NCBI GenBank assembly: GCA_016763475.1 | Contig: JAESTV010000068.1 | Coordinates: forward strand, 1 to 48,169 | Length of the DNA: 48,169 bases | Source: Roseicyclus sp. | GTDB lineage: Bacteria; Pseudomonadota; Alphaproteobacteria; Rhodobacterales; Rhodobacteraceae | Direction of reading: 5' to 3' | Shown here: positions 24,519-34,012 of the stretch, one piece after another | How positions within the stretch are numbered: position 1 is the first letter of the stretch | Layout: every line of letters begins with the position of its first letter | Notes under the pieces: generated by a model | Databases searched by the model: none | What the model was told of the DNA's origin: nothing | Seen by the model: the letters and a program-made list of their open reading frames with translations, nothing else | Program-made: the position numbers and the translations under genes

Positions 24519-24946
24519 GCGCCGTTGTCGCCGTGGCGCGTGAGTGGCTTGGCACGCCTTATGTTCATCAGGCGTCGTGCAAAGGGGCTGGGTGCGATTG
24601 CCTGGGCCTGCTTCTGGGGCTTTGGCGTGAGTTTCATGGCACCCTTCCCGCACCGGTGCCCGCCTATACCAACGATTGGTCAGAAACCTCGGGTGAAGAG
24701 CGGCTGTTGGAAACCGCGCGCGCCTACCTGGCCGAAAAGCCCCTGTGGGATGCTGCCCCCGGCGACATCCTGATTTTTCGGATGCGCAGGTGTGCCGTCG
24801 CCAAACATGTGGGTGTGCAAACGCAGATCACGCCTACCCCCCGGTTTTTACATGCTTATTCCGGGCGCGGTGTCACCGAAGGTGTCTTGACTCCCCCCTG
24901 GGCTCGGCGTGTTGCGGCGCGTTTTGTCTTCCCCGAAAGGATCTAA
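24515..24946 (+). CDS. GTA orfg14, NlpC/P60 cell-wall peptidase
   Basis: The 143-residue peptidase opens the recipient's peptidoglycan during DNA entry. REWLGTPYVHQAS, the catalytic dyad motif CDCLGL with Cys29, and His98 in AKHVGV are present, followed by the LHAYSGRGV segment. The protein is intact and sits before the large baseplate gene as in other GTAs. Confidence 0.94.
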   Translation: MSAVVAVAREWLGTPYVHQASCKGAGCDCLGLLLGLWREFHGTLPAPVPAYTNDWSETSGEERLLETARAYLAEKPLWDAAPGDILIFRMRRCAVAKHVGVQTQITPTPRFLHAYSGRGVTEGVLTPPWARRVAARFVFPERI

Positions 24947-24950
24947 TCCT

Positions 24951-27900
24951 ATGGCAACTCTTCTTCTTTCTGCTGCGGGTGCCGCAGCGGGTGGTCTGAT
25001 TCAGGCCCCGATCCTTGGCATGACAGGGGCGGTTTTGGGCCGCGCTGTGGGCGCAACCGTGGGCCGGGTGATTGACCAACGTTTGTTGGGCTCCGGCTCG
25101 GCCCCGATTGAGGTCGGACAGACCGATCGTCTGCGCATCACTGGTGCTGGCGAGGGTGCGCCGATTGCGCAGCTTTATGGGCGGATGCGGATGGGTGGCC
25201 ATGTGATCTGGTCAACCCAGTTCCAGGAGAAGACCAGTTCTACGGGCGGCGGCAAAGGCGCTCCGCCGCAGCCCCAGACCACAACCTATTCCTATTCCAT
25301 CAGCATCGCGGTTGCGCTGTGTGACGGTGAGATTTCGCGGGTTGGCCGGATTTGGGCTGATGGCGTTGAGATTGACCGCGAAGCGGTGACGTGGCGGCTC
25401 TACAAAGGCAGCGTTGATCAGATGCCTGATCCGCTGATCGAGGCGATTGAAGGGGACGGCGAAGTGCCCGCCTATCGCGGCACCGCATATATCGTGTTCG
25501 AGGATATGGATCTGACGCCTTACGGCAACCGGGTTCCGCAATTTGCCTTTGAGATTACGCGCCCGGCGCAACCGGAGGCTCCGCACGTGCCTTCAGCCGC
25601 TAAGGCTGTGCGCGCGGTGGCCCTGATGCCGGGGACTGGCGAGTATGCTCTGGCCACGACACCCGTCAGCCTGCGCTTTGGGCTGGCGCGGGGCCAATCG
25701 GCAAATGTCAGCTCCGAGGGCGGCGTGACCGATTTTTCCCAATCGCTGGATCAACTGCGTGAGACGTTGCCAAATTTGGAGTCTGTGTCGCTGATCTATT
25801 CGTGGTTTGGCAGTGATTTGCGGGCGGGCAGCTGCGAAATGCGCCCCAAGGTTGAACAATCCAGCAACGACGGGCTGGAAATGCCGTGGCGTGCGGGCGG
25901 CCTCATCCGTGCAATGGCTGAGGAAATTGCGCAGGTTGACGGCCGCCCGATCTATGGCGGCACCCCTGCCGATGCATCGGTGATCGAGGCGATTGAAGCG
26001 ATCCACGGGGGTGGGCAATCCGTCACCTTTTATCCGTTTTTGCTGATGGAGCAGCTTTTGGGCAACGGGCTTCCTGATCCTTATGGAGAAGCGGAGCAAT
26101 CTGTTTTGCCATGGCGTGGCAGGATTACCGGTGATTTGGCGCCGGGGCAGGTCGGGTCCACCGATGGCTCTGCTGCGAACGGTGTCGCAGTGGATGCGTT
26201 TTTTGGCACGGCCACGGCGTCCGACTACAGCACTGGCGTTGCTGGTGTTGGCTATTTTGGCCCGGCGGAGTGGAGCTACAGTCGCTTCATCCTCCATTGC
26301 GCCGCGTTGTGCGCGCAGGCCGGTGGCGTAGAGGCGTTTTGCATTGGCTCGGAAATGCGCGGGCTCACGCAAATGCGCGACGAAACTGGGTTCCCTGCCG
26401 TGGACCGTCTTATCGCCCTGGCCGCGGAAGTGCGCGCCCTTCTGCCCGATGCCAAAATCACCTATGCCGCTGATTGGTCAGAGTATTTTGGCTATCATCC
26501 CCAGGATGGCAAGAACGACGTTTTCTTCCACCTCGACCCGCTTTGGGCTGACGACAATATTGATATCATCGCCATCGACAATTACATGCCGCTGTCCGAT
26601 TGGCGGGACGGGAAGGATCACCTTGATTACGACCAGGGGCCGATTCATGGGCTGGACCATCTGAAATCGGGGATTGAGGGTGGAGAGGGCTTTGAGTGGT
26701 ACTATTCCACCTCTGAGGCGGTTGCGGCGCAACGCCGGACTCCGATCACCGATGGCCAGGGAGAGCCGTGGATCTACCGCTACAAAGATCTGCGCAATTG
26801 GTGGTTAAACCAGCACCACGAACGGCGCGGCGGTCAGCGATTGAGCGATTTGCCGATTACAGGCCCGAGTTTTGACGGAGAGAGTTTCAACTCCGGCTAT
26901 TGGGTCAAGAACTTCAACTACTCCACCACAACCTTGGCCAATGCCCCAAATTTTGAGACTTTCGCCGATGTTGAGATCGTGCCGGTGGCCGGTGAAGGAA
27001 ACGTGGTTCAGTGCTCGGGCGCTTATCGGTTAATGTCGGAACGCGGCGCGCGTGCCATCGTGCCGGAACAGCGCATCCGGATGACTGTCCGGACTCGCCT
27101 GCTGTCTGACCCCACGGATGGCAACCCTCATTGGCACTATATATGGTTGACCTATTTCAACGCTGATGGGTCTTATGGCGGGTTGCGCAACCAGAAGTTA
27201 TGGACCGGCCTAAAGGTCTCGGACGGGTGGGTTGATCGCAGTATCGAGTTCACTCCAGAAGATTACCTGGGGGTCGGCCAGATCGCGGCGGATGCAGTAT
27301 CATGGCGGTTGATGGTCGGCCTCAACGGGTACACCATTTACTCACCTGTGGGCGCTGTTCAGCAGATCTCGGAAATTAGGGTCGAGGTTCTGGATGCTGT
27401 CAGCGACTGGGTGCCGCAATCCAAGCCGGTCTGGTTTACGGAATTCGGCTGCGCGGCCATCGACAAAGGAACAAACGAGCCAAACAAGTTCCTCGATCCG
27501 AAGTCCTCGGAAAGTGGCATTCCGGCCCATTCCAACGGGCGACGTGATGATCTGATCCAGGCGCAATATCTGCGCGCCGTCATGGATTACTGGGCAGAAC
27601 CGGGGCGAAACCCCCAATCCACGCAATATGACGGCCCGATGCTCGATATGGACCGGGCCCACGCCTGGGCGTGGGATGCACGGCCCTGGCCGGCGTTCCC
27701 AAACGACCGGGACCGGTGGTCGGATGGGACCAACTGGGCGCGGGGCCATTGGTTGACGGGGCGGCTGGATGCGCAGCCACTTGATCTGGTGGTGGCTGAG
27801 ATTTGTGAAGACGCGGGCCTTGTGGATTACGACGTCTCGCAACTCTACGGTCTGGTGCGCGGCCATGTCTCGGCCCAGACCCAAAGCGCACGGGCGCGGT

Positions 27901-29393
27901 TGCAGCCGTTGATGCTGGCCTACGGATTTTACGCCGTGGAACGTGACGGCAAACTGGTATTCCTCCCCGTAGCGGACGTGCCCGAGAAGGTGATTGAGGC
28001 GCCCCTGACAGCCCGCGACGATGATGGTGAGGGTGGCTTCACCCATATCCGCGCGCCTGAGGCTGAAACTGTGGGCCGCTTGCGCCTTGGATATACCGAG
28101 GCTGAGGGCAGCTATAGTGAGAAGGTGGCCGAGGCAATTTTCCCGGGTGACGGGGCCGACCAGATCAACGATATTGATCTCCCGTTGGCGCTGACCCATG
28201 CGGAAGGGCAAGGCATGGCTGAGCGGTGGTTGGCCGAAGGCCGCGTCGCGCAGGATAGCTTGCGCTTTGTGTTGCCCCCCTCTGATCGTGCCCTGGGCGC
28301 GGGGGCGTTGATCGCCACCGAAGACGGCCACACCTGGCGCGTCGACCGGGTGGAAGATCGCGGGTTTCGCCAGATTGACGCTGTGCGTGTGGACTCCACA
28401 ACCGCCTTCCCCTCTGACGAGGTGGAAGAGGTGGCATCGTTTGAAGCCTTTGTGCCGCCGCTGCCGGTGACGCCCATTTTCCTCGATTTGCCACTGCTGA
28501 CGGGGGACGAGGTCGAACACGCCCCCCATCTGGCTGTCGCCGCGGATCCCTGGCCCGGATCAGCTGCGGTCTATTCCGCACCCGGCCCTGATGGGTTCAC
28601 GCTTAACAAACTGGTAGAGCGCCCCGCCATCGTGGGAACACTTCTACAGCCAATGTTTGCACAAAAACCGGGGATATGGGACCGCTCCGGCGCGGTGCAG
28701 GTGCAGTTGGACACCGGCAGCCTGTCCTCGGCAGAGGTCTTGGCGGTTCTGGCGGGTGCAAACGCGGCGGCGATCGGAACCGGCGACGATGACCTGTGGG
28801 AGGTGATTCAATTCACCCAAGCCACGCTTGTTGGCCCGGATACATGGGAGCTTGGGCTACGTTTGCGCGGGCAGCAAGGCACGGACGCGATCATGCCGGA
28901 TGTCTGGCCTGTCGTGACAGTTTTTGTCCTGTTGGACGCTGCCGTGGGGCAAGTCGATCTGGCCAGTTCAGCCCGCGGTCTGGTGCGCCACTGGCGGGTT
29001 GGTCCGTCGCGCCGTTCGGTTGATGATGCCAGCTTCACCGAGAAAATTGTAGCATTCCAAGGCATTGGCCTGCGCCCTTACAGCCCGGCCCATGTTCGAA
29101 GTGCCCGCAACGGCACGGCACGTGACGTGACTTGGATCCGCCGGTCCCGTATCGACGCGGACAGCTGGGAGGGCACGGACGTGCCCCTTGGTGAAGCGTC
29201 CGAGCAATATGTTTTGCGCGTCACCGATGCCGCCGCGATCCGGCGTGAACAGATCCTGAGCACGCCCAATTTCACCTACACCGACGCAATGCGCGCCAGC
29301 GATGGCACGCAAAGCAGCTATTTCATCGACGTTGCCCAAGTCTCTGAACGGTTCGGAGCAGGGCCCTACGCAAGGATTCAGATCAATGAGTGA
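24951..29393 (+). CDS. GTA orfg15, baseplate multidomain protein with an inserted module
   Basis: The 1480-residue baseplate protein begins at ATG 24951 behind AAAGGA, with a glycine-zipper N-terminus (LLLSAAGAAAGGLIQAPILGMTG). It then has a TIM-barrel, glycoside-hydrolase-like region (EAFCIGSEMRGLTQMRDE, ITYAADWSEYFGYHPQDG, DIIAIDNYMPLSDWRDG) and a long beta-rich tail-protein region. GTA homologues are usually about 1300 residues; here about 185 residues (about 633-818, bases 26850-27405) lie between the conserved RRGGQRLSD and WVPQSKPVWFTEFGCAAIDKG segments. The insertion is beta-rich and aromatic and may be a binding module. The rest is intact. It overlaps the next gene by eight bases. Confidence 0.93.
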   Translation: MATLLLSAAGAAAGGLIQAPILGMTGAVLGRAVGATVGRVIDQRLLGSGSAPIEVGQTDRLRITGAGEGAPIAQLYGRMRMGGHVIWSTQFQEKTSSTGGGKGAPPQPQTTTYSYSISIAVALCDGEISRVGRIWADGVEIDREAVTWRLYKGSVDQMPDPLIEAIEGDGEVPAYRGTAYIVFEDMDLTPYGNRVPQFAFEITRPAQPEAPHVPSAAKAVRAVALMPGTGEYALATTPVSLRFGLARGQSANVSSEGGVTDFSQSLDQLRETLPNLESVSLIYSWFGSDLRAGSCEMRPKVEQSSNDGLEMPWRAGGLIRAMAEEIAQVDGRPIYGGTPADASVIEAIEAIHGGGQSVTFYPFLLMEQLLGNGLPDPYGEAEQSVLPWRGRITGDLAPGQVGSTDGSAANGVAVDAFFGTATASDYSTGVAGVGYFGPAEWSYSRFILHCAALCAQAGGVEAFCIGSEMRGLTQMRDETGFPAVDRLIALAAEVRALLPDAKITYAADWSEYFGYHPQDGKNDVFFHLDPLWADDNIDIIAIDNYMPLSDWRDGKDHLDYDQGPIHGLDHLKSGIEGGEGFEWYYSTSEAVAAQRRTPITDGQGEPWIYRYKDLRNWWLNQHHERRGGQRLSDLPITGPSFDGESFNSGYWVKNFNYSTTTLANAPNFETFADVEIVPVAGEGNVVQCSGAYRLMSERGARAIVPEQRIRMTVRTRLLSDPTDGNPHWHYIWLTYFNADGSYGGLRNQKLWTGLKVSDGWVDRSIEFTPEDYLGVGQIAADAVSWRLMVGLNGYTIYSPVGAVQQISEIRVEVLDAVSDWVPQSKPVWFTEFGCAAIDKGTNEPNKFLDPKSSESGIPAHSNGRRDDLIQAQYLRAVMDYWAEPGRNPQSTQYDGPMLDMDRAHAWAWDARPWPAFPNDRDRWSDGTNWARGHWLTGRLDAQPLDLVVAEICEDAGLVDYDVSQLYGLVRGHVSAQTQSARARLQPLMLAYGFYAVERDGKLVFLPVADVPEKVIEAPLTARDDDGEGGFTHIRAPEAETVGRLRLGYTEAEGSYSEKVAEAIFPGDGADQINDIDLPLALTHAEGQGMAERWLAEGRVAQDSLRFVLPPSDRALGAGALIATEDGHTWRVDRVEDRGFRQIDAVRVDSTTAFPSDEVEEVASFEAFVPPLPVTPIFLDLPLLTGDEVEHAPHLAVAADPWPGSAAVYSAPGPDGFTLNKLVERPAIVGTLLQPMFAQKPGIWDRSGAVQVQLDTGSLSSAEVLAVLAGANAAAIGTGDDDLWEVIQFTQATLVGPDTWELGLRLRGQQGTDAIMPDVWPVVTVFVLLDAAVGQVDLASSARGLVRHWRVGPSRRSVDDASFTEKIVAFQGIGLRPYSPAHVRSARNGTARDVTWIRRSRIDADSWEGTDVPLGEASEQYVLRVTDAAAIRREQILSTPNFTYTDAMRASDGTQSSYFIDVAQVSERFGAGPYARIQINE

Positions 29394-30093
29394 CACCCCC
29401 GAACTGGCTCTTCCGCTCCTCGCCCCATCGCAGGCGCAGAAACATGTCACGGTGAACGAGGCGCTGGTGCGCCTGGATGGCCTGACGCAGCTGCGCCTGC
29501 AATCTGTCACTGTCACAACGCCGCCTGCGGCTTTGGATGGCCATGTCTACGCCGTGCCGTCGGGCGCTGTTAACGCGTGGGCGGGGCAGGCGGGCAACGT
29601 TGCTATCGCGTCCGGTGGCGGTTGGATTTTTGTGCCTGCATCACGGGGCTGGCGGGCGTTGGTGCTTGATCAGGGCGGGTTGGCGATATTCGACGGGGCA
29701 GAGTGGCGGATCGGGGCGCAGACCCTGACGCCGGGCGGCGCGGCCATGGCGATGCAATCGGTGGAATTTGACGTGACTCTCAGCGCAGGGGCCAGCGTTA
29801 CAACGCCGATCATGTTCCCGGCGCGGGCAATCGCTTTTGGCGTCACTGGCCGGGTCACAGCGGCAATCACCGGGGCGGTGACCACTTGGGACATTGGCAT
29901 CACCGGGGATCTGCAACGGTATGGCTCGGGCCTTGGAACGGCGTTGAACTCCTGGGTGAATGGCCCCGGAAACCCCTCGGTTTACTGGTCACCCACGGCG
30001 CTGGAGATCACCGCACAGGGCGGCAATTTTGCCGGCGGCAGCATCCGTCTGATTGCCCATTACGCCGAATTGTCTCTGCCTGATCCCGTATGA
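29386..30093 (+). CDS. DUF2793 protein, likely GTA tail fibre or spike
   Basis: The 235-residue protein starts within the last codons of orfg15. LALPLLAPSQAQKHVTVNEALVRLDGL, DGHVYAVPSGAVNAWAGQAG, and GGGWIFVPASRGWRALV are DUF2793 hallmarks. In Rhodobacter capsulatus a DUF2793 tail-fibre gene lies outside the main cluster; here it is attached to it. The C-terminal half (TLSAGASVTTPIMFPARAI onward) is a separate beta domain likely to contact the recipient surface; that is inference. Confidence 0.85.
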   Translation: MSDTPELALPLLAPSQAQKHVTVNEALVRLDGLTQLRLQSVTVTTPPAALDGHVYAVPSGAVNAWAGQAGNVAIASGGGWIFVPASRGWRALVLDQGGLAIFDGAEWRIGAQTLTPGGAAMAMQSVEFDVTLSAGASVTTPIMFPARAIAFGVTGRVTAAITGAVTTWDIGITGDLQRYGSGLGTALNSWVNGPGNPSVYWSPTALEITAQGGNFAGGSIRLIAHYAELSLPDPV

Positions 30094-30101
30094 TCCGGGC
30101 A

Positions 30102-30139
30102 CGAAAATGTGACCTGACCTGACAGATCACACATTTTCG
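30102..30139 (+). other. Stem-loop between the GTA cluster and cysE
   Basis: CGAAAATGTG (30102-30111) pairs exactly with CACATTTTCG (30130-30139). No T-run follows. It is the only structure marking the end of the GTA transcript. Confidence 0.6.
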
Positions 30140-30203
30140 CCCAATGGACCTTTGCCGTGCGCTCGCATATTCTCGGGACAACGCACCGCAAAGGAGGCGG
30201 CCA

Positions 30204-31022
30204 ATGGCACGCACTCAATCCCACGTAAGCGAAGTTGATCCGGTCTGGAGCCGGATCATGGACGAGGCTTCATCCGCCATAATTGACGAGCCTTTGCTCG
30301 GCGGGCTGGTGCATTCCTGCGTCCTCCATCACCCCAATCTGGAAAATGCGCTGGCCTACAGGGTGGCGCAAAAGCTGGCGTCCTCCGAGATGTCCGAGCA
30401 ACTCCTGCGCGAGATCGCGGATGAGGCGTTTGCCTCTGACCCGATGCTTGGTGAGCAGGTCCGGGCCGATATTGTGGCTGTCTTCGACCGCGATCCGGCT
30501 TGCCATCGGTTCCTGCAACCGGTGCTGTTCTTCAAGGGGTTTCAGGCGATCACGGCCTACCGCATTGGCCATTGGCTTTGGCGGCAGGGGCGCAAAGACC
30601 TGTCCTATTTCATCCAGATGCGGGTCTCTGAGGTGTTTGGTGTTGATATCCATCCCGCTGCGCGGGTGGGCAAAGGCATCATGATCGACCACGCGCATTC
30701 CATTGTCATTGGTGAGACGGCGGTTGTGGGCGACAACGTCTCGATGCTGCATTCGGTCACCCTTGGCGGCACCGGCAAGGAAGAGGAAGATCGCCACCCC
30801 AAGATTGGCAATGGCGTGTTGATCGGGGCGGGCGCAAAGGTACTTGGCAATATCGAGGTTGGTCATTGCTCGCGTATTGCGGCGGGTTCCGTGGTGCTGG
30901 AGGCCGTGCCGCCGTGCAAAACCGTGGCTGGCGTGCCGGCGCGGATTGTGGGTGGGGCGGTGTGTGATCATCCATCAATGACCATGGATCATTTGTTTGG
31001 CGGGGCGGTTCCAAAGACCTGA
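30204..31022 (+). CDS. cysE: Serine O-acetyltransferase
   Basis: CysE (272 residues) makes O-acetylserine from serine and acetyl-CoA, the first step of cysteine synthesis. The start at 30204 follows a near-perfect AAGGAGG; the frame upstream is not conserved. The N-terminal helical domain is followed by the left-handed beta-helix of hexapeptide repeats: HPAARVGKGIMIDHAHSIVIGE, MLHSVTLGGTGK, HPKIGNGVLIGAGAKVLGNI. It lies directly downstream of the GTA cluster. Confidence 0.96.
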   Translation: MARTQSHVSEVDPVWSRIMDEASSAIIDEPLLGGLVHSCVLHHPNLENALAYRVAQKLASSEMSEQLLREIADEAFASDPMLGEQVRADIVAVFDRDPACHRFLQPVLFFKGFQAITAYRIGHWLWRQGRKDLSYFIQMRVSEVFGVDIHPAARVGKGIMIDHAHSIVIGETAVVGDNVSMLHSVTLGGTGKEEEDRHPKIGNGVLIGAGAKVLGNIEVGHCSRIAAGSVVLEAVPPCKTVAGVPARIVGGAVCDHPSMTMDHLFGGAVPKT

Positions 31023-31052
31023 ACGTCACACCGCAACCATCTGATAGATATT

Positions 31053-31084
31053 AAAAAGCCGCGACGAGAGTCGCGGCTTTTTTG
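31053..31084. terminator. Bidirectional terminator between cysE and typA
   Basis: AAAAAGCCGCGAC and GTCGCGGCTTTTTT form a 13-bp stem with A- and T-runs on both sides and loop GAGA. It serves both converging genes. Confidence 0.92.
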
Positions 31085-31142
31085 CGTTTGTTATTGTATG
31101 CAAGTGCCCCTGAAAACTGTTTCAGGCATTTTGGTCTACACG

Positions 31143-32963
31143 CTACTTTGCACCACGTGCGTTGCGCTTGCGCTCGTGGGGATCAAGGAAGCGTTTGCGC
31201 ATTCGGATCGCGTTGGGTGTGACTTCAACCAGCTCGTCGTCGTCGATATAGGCAATCGCCTGCTCCAGCGACAACGTCACCGGCGTGGTCAGTTTCACGG
31301 CCTCGTCGGTGCCCGATGCCCGCACGTTGGTCAACTTCTTGCCCTTCAGCGGGTTCACTTCCAGATCGTTGTCACGGGAATGCTCACCAATGATCATGCC
31401 GGGATAGACCGGAGCCTGCGCGCCGATGAACATCTTGCCGCGATCCTCAAGGTTCCACAGGGCAAACGCAACCGAGGTGCCGCTCTCCATCGAGATCAGA
31501 ACACCCTGACGACGGCCCGGAATCGGGCCTTTGAACGGCGCCCATTCGTGGAACACGCGGTTCAGAACACCAGTGCCGCGGGTGTCGGTCAGGAACTCGC
31601 CGTGGTAGCCGATAAGGCCGCGTGACGGGACATAGGCAATGATGCGGGTCTTGCCCACACCGGCTGGCTTCATCTCGGCCAATTCACCTTTGCGTTTGCC
31701 GGTGATCTTCTCAATCACAGCGCCTGAATACTCATCATCGACGTCGATGGTGACTTCTTCGATTGGCTCGTGGCGTACGCCGTCGATGTCACGAAACAGC
31801 ACCTGCGGCCGTGAGATTGACAATTCAAAGCCCTCACGGCGCATGTTCTCGATCAACACACCCATCTGCAATTCGCCTCGACCGGCAACCTCAAAGGCTT
31901 CGCCGCTTGGGGTGTCGCTGATCTTGATGGCGACGTTGCCTTCCGCCTCTTTCATCAGGCGCTGGCGGATCACCCGTGATTGCACCTTTTTGCCATCCCG
32001 ACCCGCAAGCGGGCTGTCGTTGATGCCGAAGGTGACAGTGATTGTGGGCGGGTCGATGGCTTGTGCAAACAGCGGCTCATCCACAGCCAGCGCACAGATC
32101 GTGTCTGCGACGGTGGATTTCTGCATCCCCGCGAGGCTGACAATGTCACCCGCCAGCGCTTCATCAATGTCCTGTTGGGCCAGGCCCCGAAACGCCTGAA
32201 TCCGGGTGACGCGGAACTGTTCGATCTTTTCACCCAGGCGCGAGATCGATTGCACGGTCTGGCCGACCTTCAGCCGCCCGGATTCCACCCGGCCTGTGAG
32301 CAGGCGGCCGACAAACGGGTCCGAGCCAAGGGTGGTGGCCAGCATGCGGAAGTCTTTGTTCTGGTCGGCGATCTGGGTTGGCGTCGGCACATGGCGCACA
32401 ATCAGGTTAAACAGAGCGTCAAGATTCTTGCGCGGCCCGTCCAACTCATGATCCGCCCAACCGGCCCGGCCAGAGGCATACATATGCGGGAAATCGAGCT
32501 GATCTTCATCAGCGCCGAGGTTGGCAAACAGATCAAACACCTCGTCCAACGCGCGGTCAGCCTCTGCGTCAGGTTTGTCGACCTTGTTGAGCACCACGAT
32601 AGGCCGCAGGCCCAGGGCCAGCGCCTTGGAGGTCACAAATTTTGTCTGCGGCATCGGGCCCTCAGCCGCGTCCACCAGCAGCACAACACCGTCAACCATG
32701 GACAAGATCCGCTCAACCTCGCCGCCGAAATCAGCGTGGCCGGGGGTGTCGACGATGTTGATCCGGGTGCCTTTCCATTCAACTGACGTGGGTTTGGCAA
32801 AAATTGTAATGCCGCGCTCGCGCTCGATGTCGTCAGTATCCATGGCGCGTTCAGACACCATCTGATTTTCGCGGAAAGCGCCGGATTGTTTCAGCAACTC
32901 GTCCACAAGGGTGGTCTTGCCGTGGTCAACGTGCGCGATAATCGCGATATTGCGGAGGTCCAT
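31143..32963 (-). CDS. typA: GTP-binding protein TypA/BipA
   Basis: TypA (606 residues) is a ribosome-associated translational GTPase used in stress and cold adaptation and in ribosome assembly. The start at 32963 gives [21 protein letters not shown], the G1 motif; the open frame upstream is not conserved. [14 protein letters not shown] (G3), [12 protein letters not shown] (G4) and SGRAGWAD (G5) follow. C-terminal blocks include [19 protein letters not shown] and the basic end. The gene is convergent with cysE. Confidence 0.97.
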   Translation of the reverse strand: MDLRNIAIIAHVDHGKTTLVDELLKQSGAFRENQMVSERAMDTDDIERERGITIFAKPTSVEWKGTRINIVDTPGHADFGGEVERILSMVDGVVLLVDAAEGPMPQTKFVTSKALALGLRPIVVLNKVDKPDAEADRALDEVFDLFANLGADEDQLDFPHMYASGRAGWADHELDGPRKNLDALFNLIVRHVPTPTQIADQNKDFRMLATTLGSDPFVGRLLTGRVESGRLKVGQTVQSISRLGEKIEQFRVTRIQAFRGLAQQDIDEALAGDIVSLAGMQKSTVADTICALAVDEPLFAQAIDPPTITVTFGINDSPLAGRDGKKVQSRVIRQRLMKEAEGNVAIKISDTPSGEAFEVAGRGELQMGVLIENMRREGFELSISRPQVLFRDIDGVRHEPIEEVTIDVDDEYSGAVIEKITGKRKGELAEMKPAGVGKTRIIAYVPSRGLIGYHGEFLTDTRGTGVLNRVFHEWAPFKGPIPGRRQGVLISMESGTSVAFALWNLEDRGKMFIGAQAPVYPGMIIGEHSRDNDLEVNPLKGKKLTNVRASGTDEAVKLTTPVTLSLEQAIAYIDDDELVEVTPNAIRMRKRFLDPHERKRNARGAK

Positions 32964-33061
32964 TGTTTTGGCCTTGAGATATGTACGGGGCGTGGTTGAC
33001 GCGCGCTTAGGGGGTTTTGGCGGCGATGGCCAGAGGGAACTCGTTTGCATGTGAACGAGGG

Positions 33062-33120
33062 AGGGGGCGTCTGCCCCCCGCCTTCGGCTCCCCCCGAGAG
33101 TTTTTGGGCCAAGATGAAAA
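33062..33120 (+). repeat. Dispersed intergenic element, copy A
   Basis: GGGGGC-x-CTGCCCCC inverted repeat, then CCTTCGG, CTCCCCCCGAG and TTTTTGGGCCAAGATGAA. The same ordered blocks occur at 37557-37614 and, inverted, at 43833-43888. This copy lies in the spacer between typA and irr (32964-33411), which otherwise holds a 15-base minisatellite and no gene. Confidence 0.75.
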
Positions 33121-33185
33121 GGCGGGCGGCTGCGTTGACCCTGCTGGGGTGTTGGTGGCGCAGGCGGATCAGCGAAATGCGCAGG

Positions 33186-33241
33186 GGTGGCGAAGGTTGT
33201 GGTGGCGAAGGTTGTGGTGGCGAAGGTCGTGGTGACGAAGC
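33186..33241. repeat. 15-base minisatellite
   Basis: GGTGGCGAAGGTTGT is repeated about 3.7 times (33186, 33201, 33216, 33231), with one substitution in the third copy. It lies between typA and irr. Confidence 0.85.
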
Positions 33242-33411
33242 CCAGAGCATGTCGGCTTCGGTTCAGGGGCTGGCGGATCGGGCATCAAAGCAGCGCCCAG
33301 GCTGGTTGGTGCAATCGGGATGGCGGGAACAGCTGTTTTACAGCGCAACCGAAAAAAGACCGGTTGAGATCAGGTAAGTTAGCAATAGCGGGAACTTGCG
33401 TACGCGTTTGT

Positions 33412-33831
33412 TCAGGCGATCTTGCGCAGGCGGATCACCACGTCAACTTTGGCGATCTCATAGCCGTCAGGCACGTCTGGCAGCGCCTGGATATGAAACT
33501 CAGCGGAAGGGGCATCCATCAGGCTGCCATCTTCTTCCATGTAGAAGTGTGGGTGGTCATCAACGCGGGTGTCGAAATAGCTGCGCGAGCCATCAACGGT
33601 GACTTCCTGCATCAGGCCCGCCTCGCAGAAGGCGCGCAACGTGTTGTACACCGTTGCCAGCGACACCCTGTCACCGGTTCCAAGGACAGCGTCGTGTAGT
33701 CCTTCAGCCGTCACATGCCGGTTTTGTCCGTCTCCCACCAACAAAGACGCCAGCGCAAGGCGTTGACGGGTGGGGCGCAGATCAGCCTGGCCAAGCCAGG
33801 ATTGCGAACGTTCAAGGGCGGCGGGGGTCAT
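33412..33831 (-). CDS. irr: Iron response regulator Irr (Fur family)
   Basis: The 139-residue Fur-family protein is shaped like Irr of the Rhizobiales and Rhodobacterales, which senses haem and represses or activates iron-use genes. The winged helix carries RPTRQRLALASLLV, HVTAEGLHDAV and VSLATVYNTLRAFCEAGLM; the metal/haem-sensing region has DDHPHFYMEEDG. It lacks the C-terminal cysteine pairs of true Fur. It is divergent from fabA, an arrangement seen in related bacteria. 33832-34012 carries two repeats but no gene. Confidence 0.88.
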   Translation of the reverse strand: MTPAALERSQSWLGQADLRPTRQRLALASLLVGDGQNRHVTAEGLHDAVLGTGDRVSLATVYNTLRAFCEAGLMQEVTVDGSRSYFDTRVDDHPHFYMEEDGSLMDAPSAEFHIQALPDVPDGYEIAKVDVVIRLRKIA

Positions 33832-33848
33832 TGGCCCGTGGCTTTCAT

Positions 33849-33874
33849 TTAGGTCGTATTCATATATGGCCTAA
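33849..33874. promoter_or_regulatory. Candidate inverted repeat in the irr-fabA spacer
   Basis: TTAGG (33849-33853) and CCTAA (33870-33874) flank an AT-rich segment. It could be part of an operator or promoter shared by irr and fabA. It is not a clear match to the Irr control element. Confidence 0.3.
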
Positions 33875-33899
33875 TGTGAGCATATTGCAAATGCCCATG

Positions 33900-33932
33900 T
33901 GTCACTGGCTTTGGGGTGTCACTGGCTTTGGG
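33900..33932. repeat. 17-base tandem repeat upstream of fabA
   Basis: TGTCACTGGCTTTGGGG is followed directly by a second copy one base shorter at its end. It lies in the leader of fabA. Confidence 0.85.
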
Positions 33933-34012
33933 TGGCGCTCTTGCGCGGCAAACGGCGTGGGTGTTAAATTGGGCCAAGCCGACAACGGCAGGGAATAGAC
34001 GAGTGGGGCACT

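Noticed and set aside
33187-33699. A plus-strand protein MAKVVVAKVVVAKVVV... between typA and irr.
   Set aside because: It is the translation of the 15-base minisatellite and the reverse of irr; no ribosome-binding site or homologous domain.
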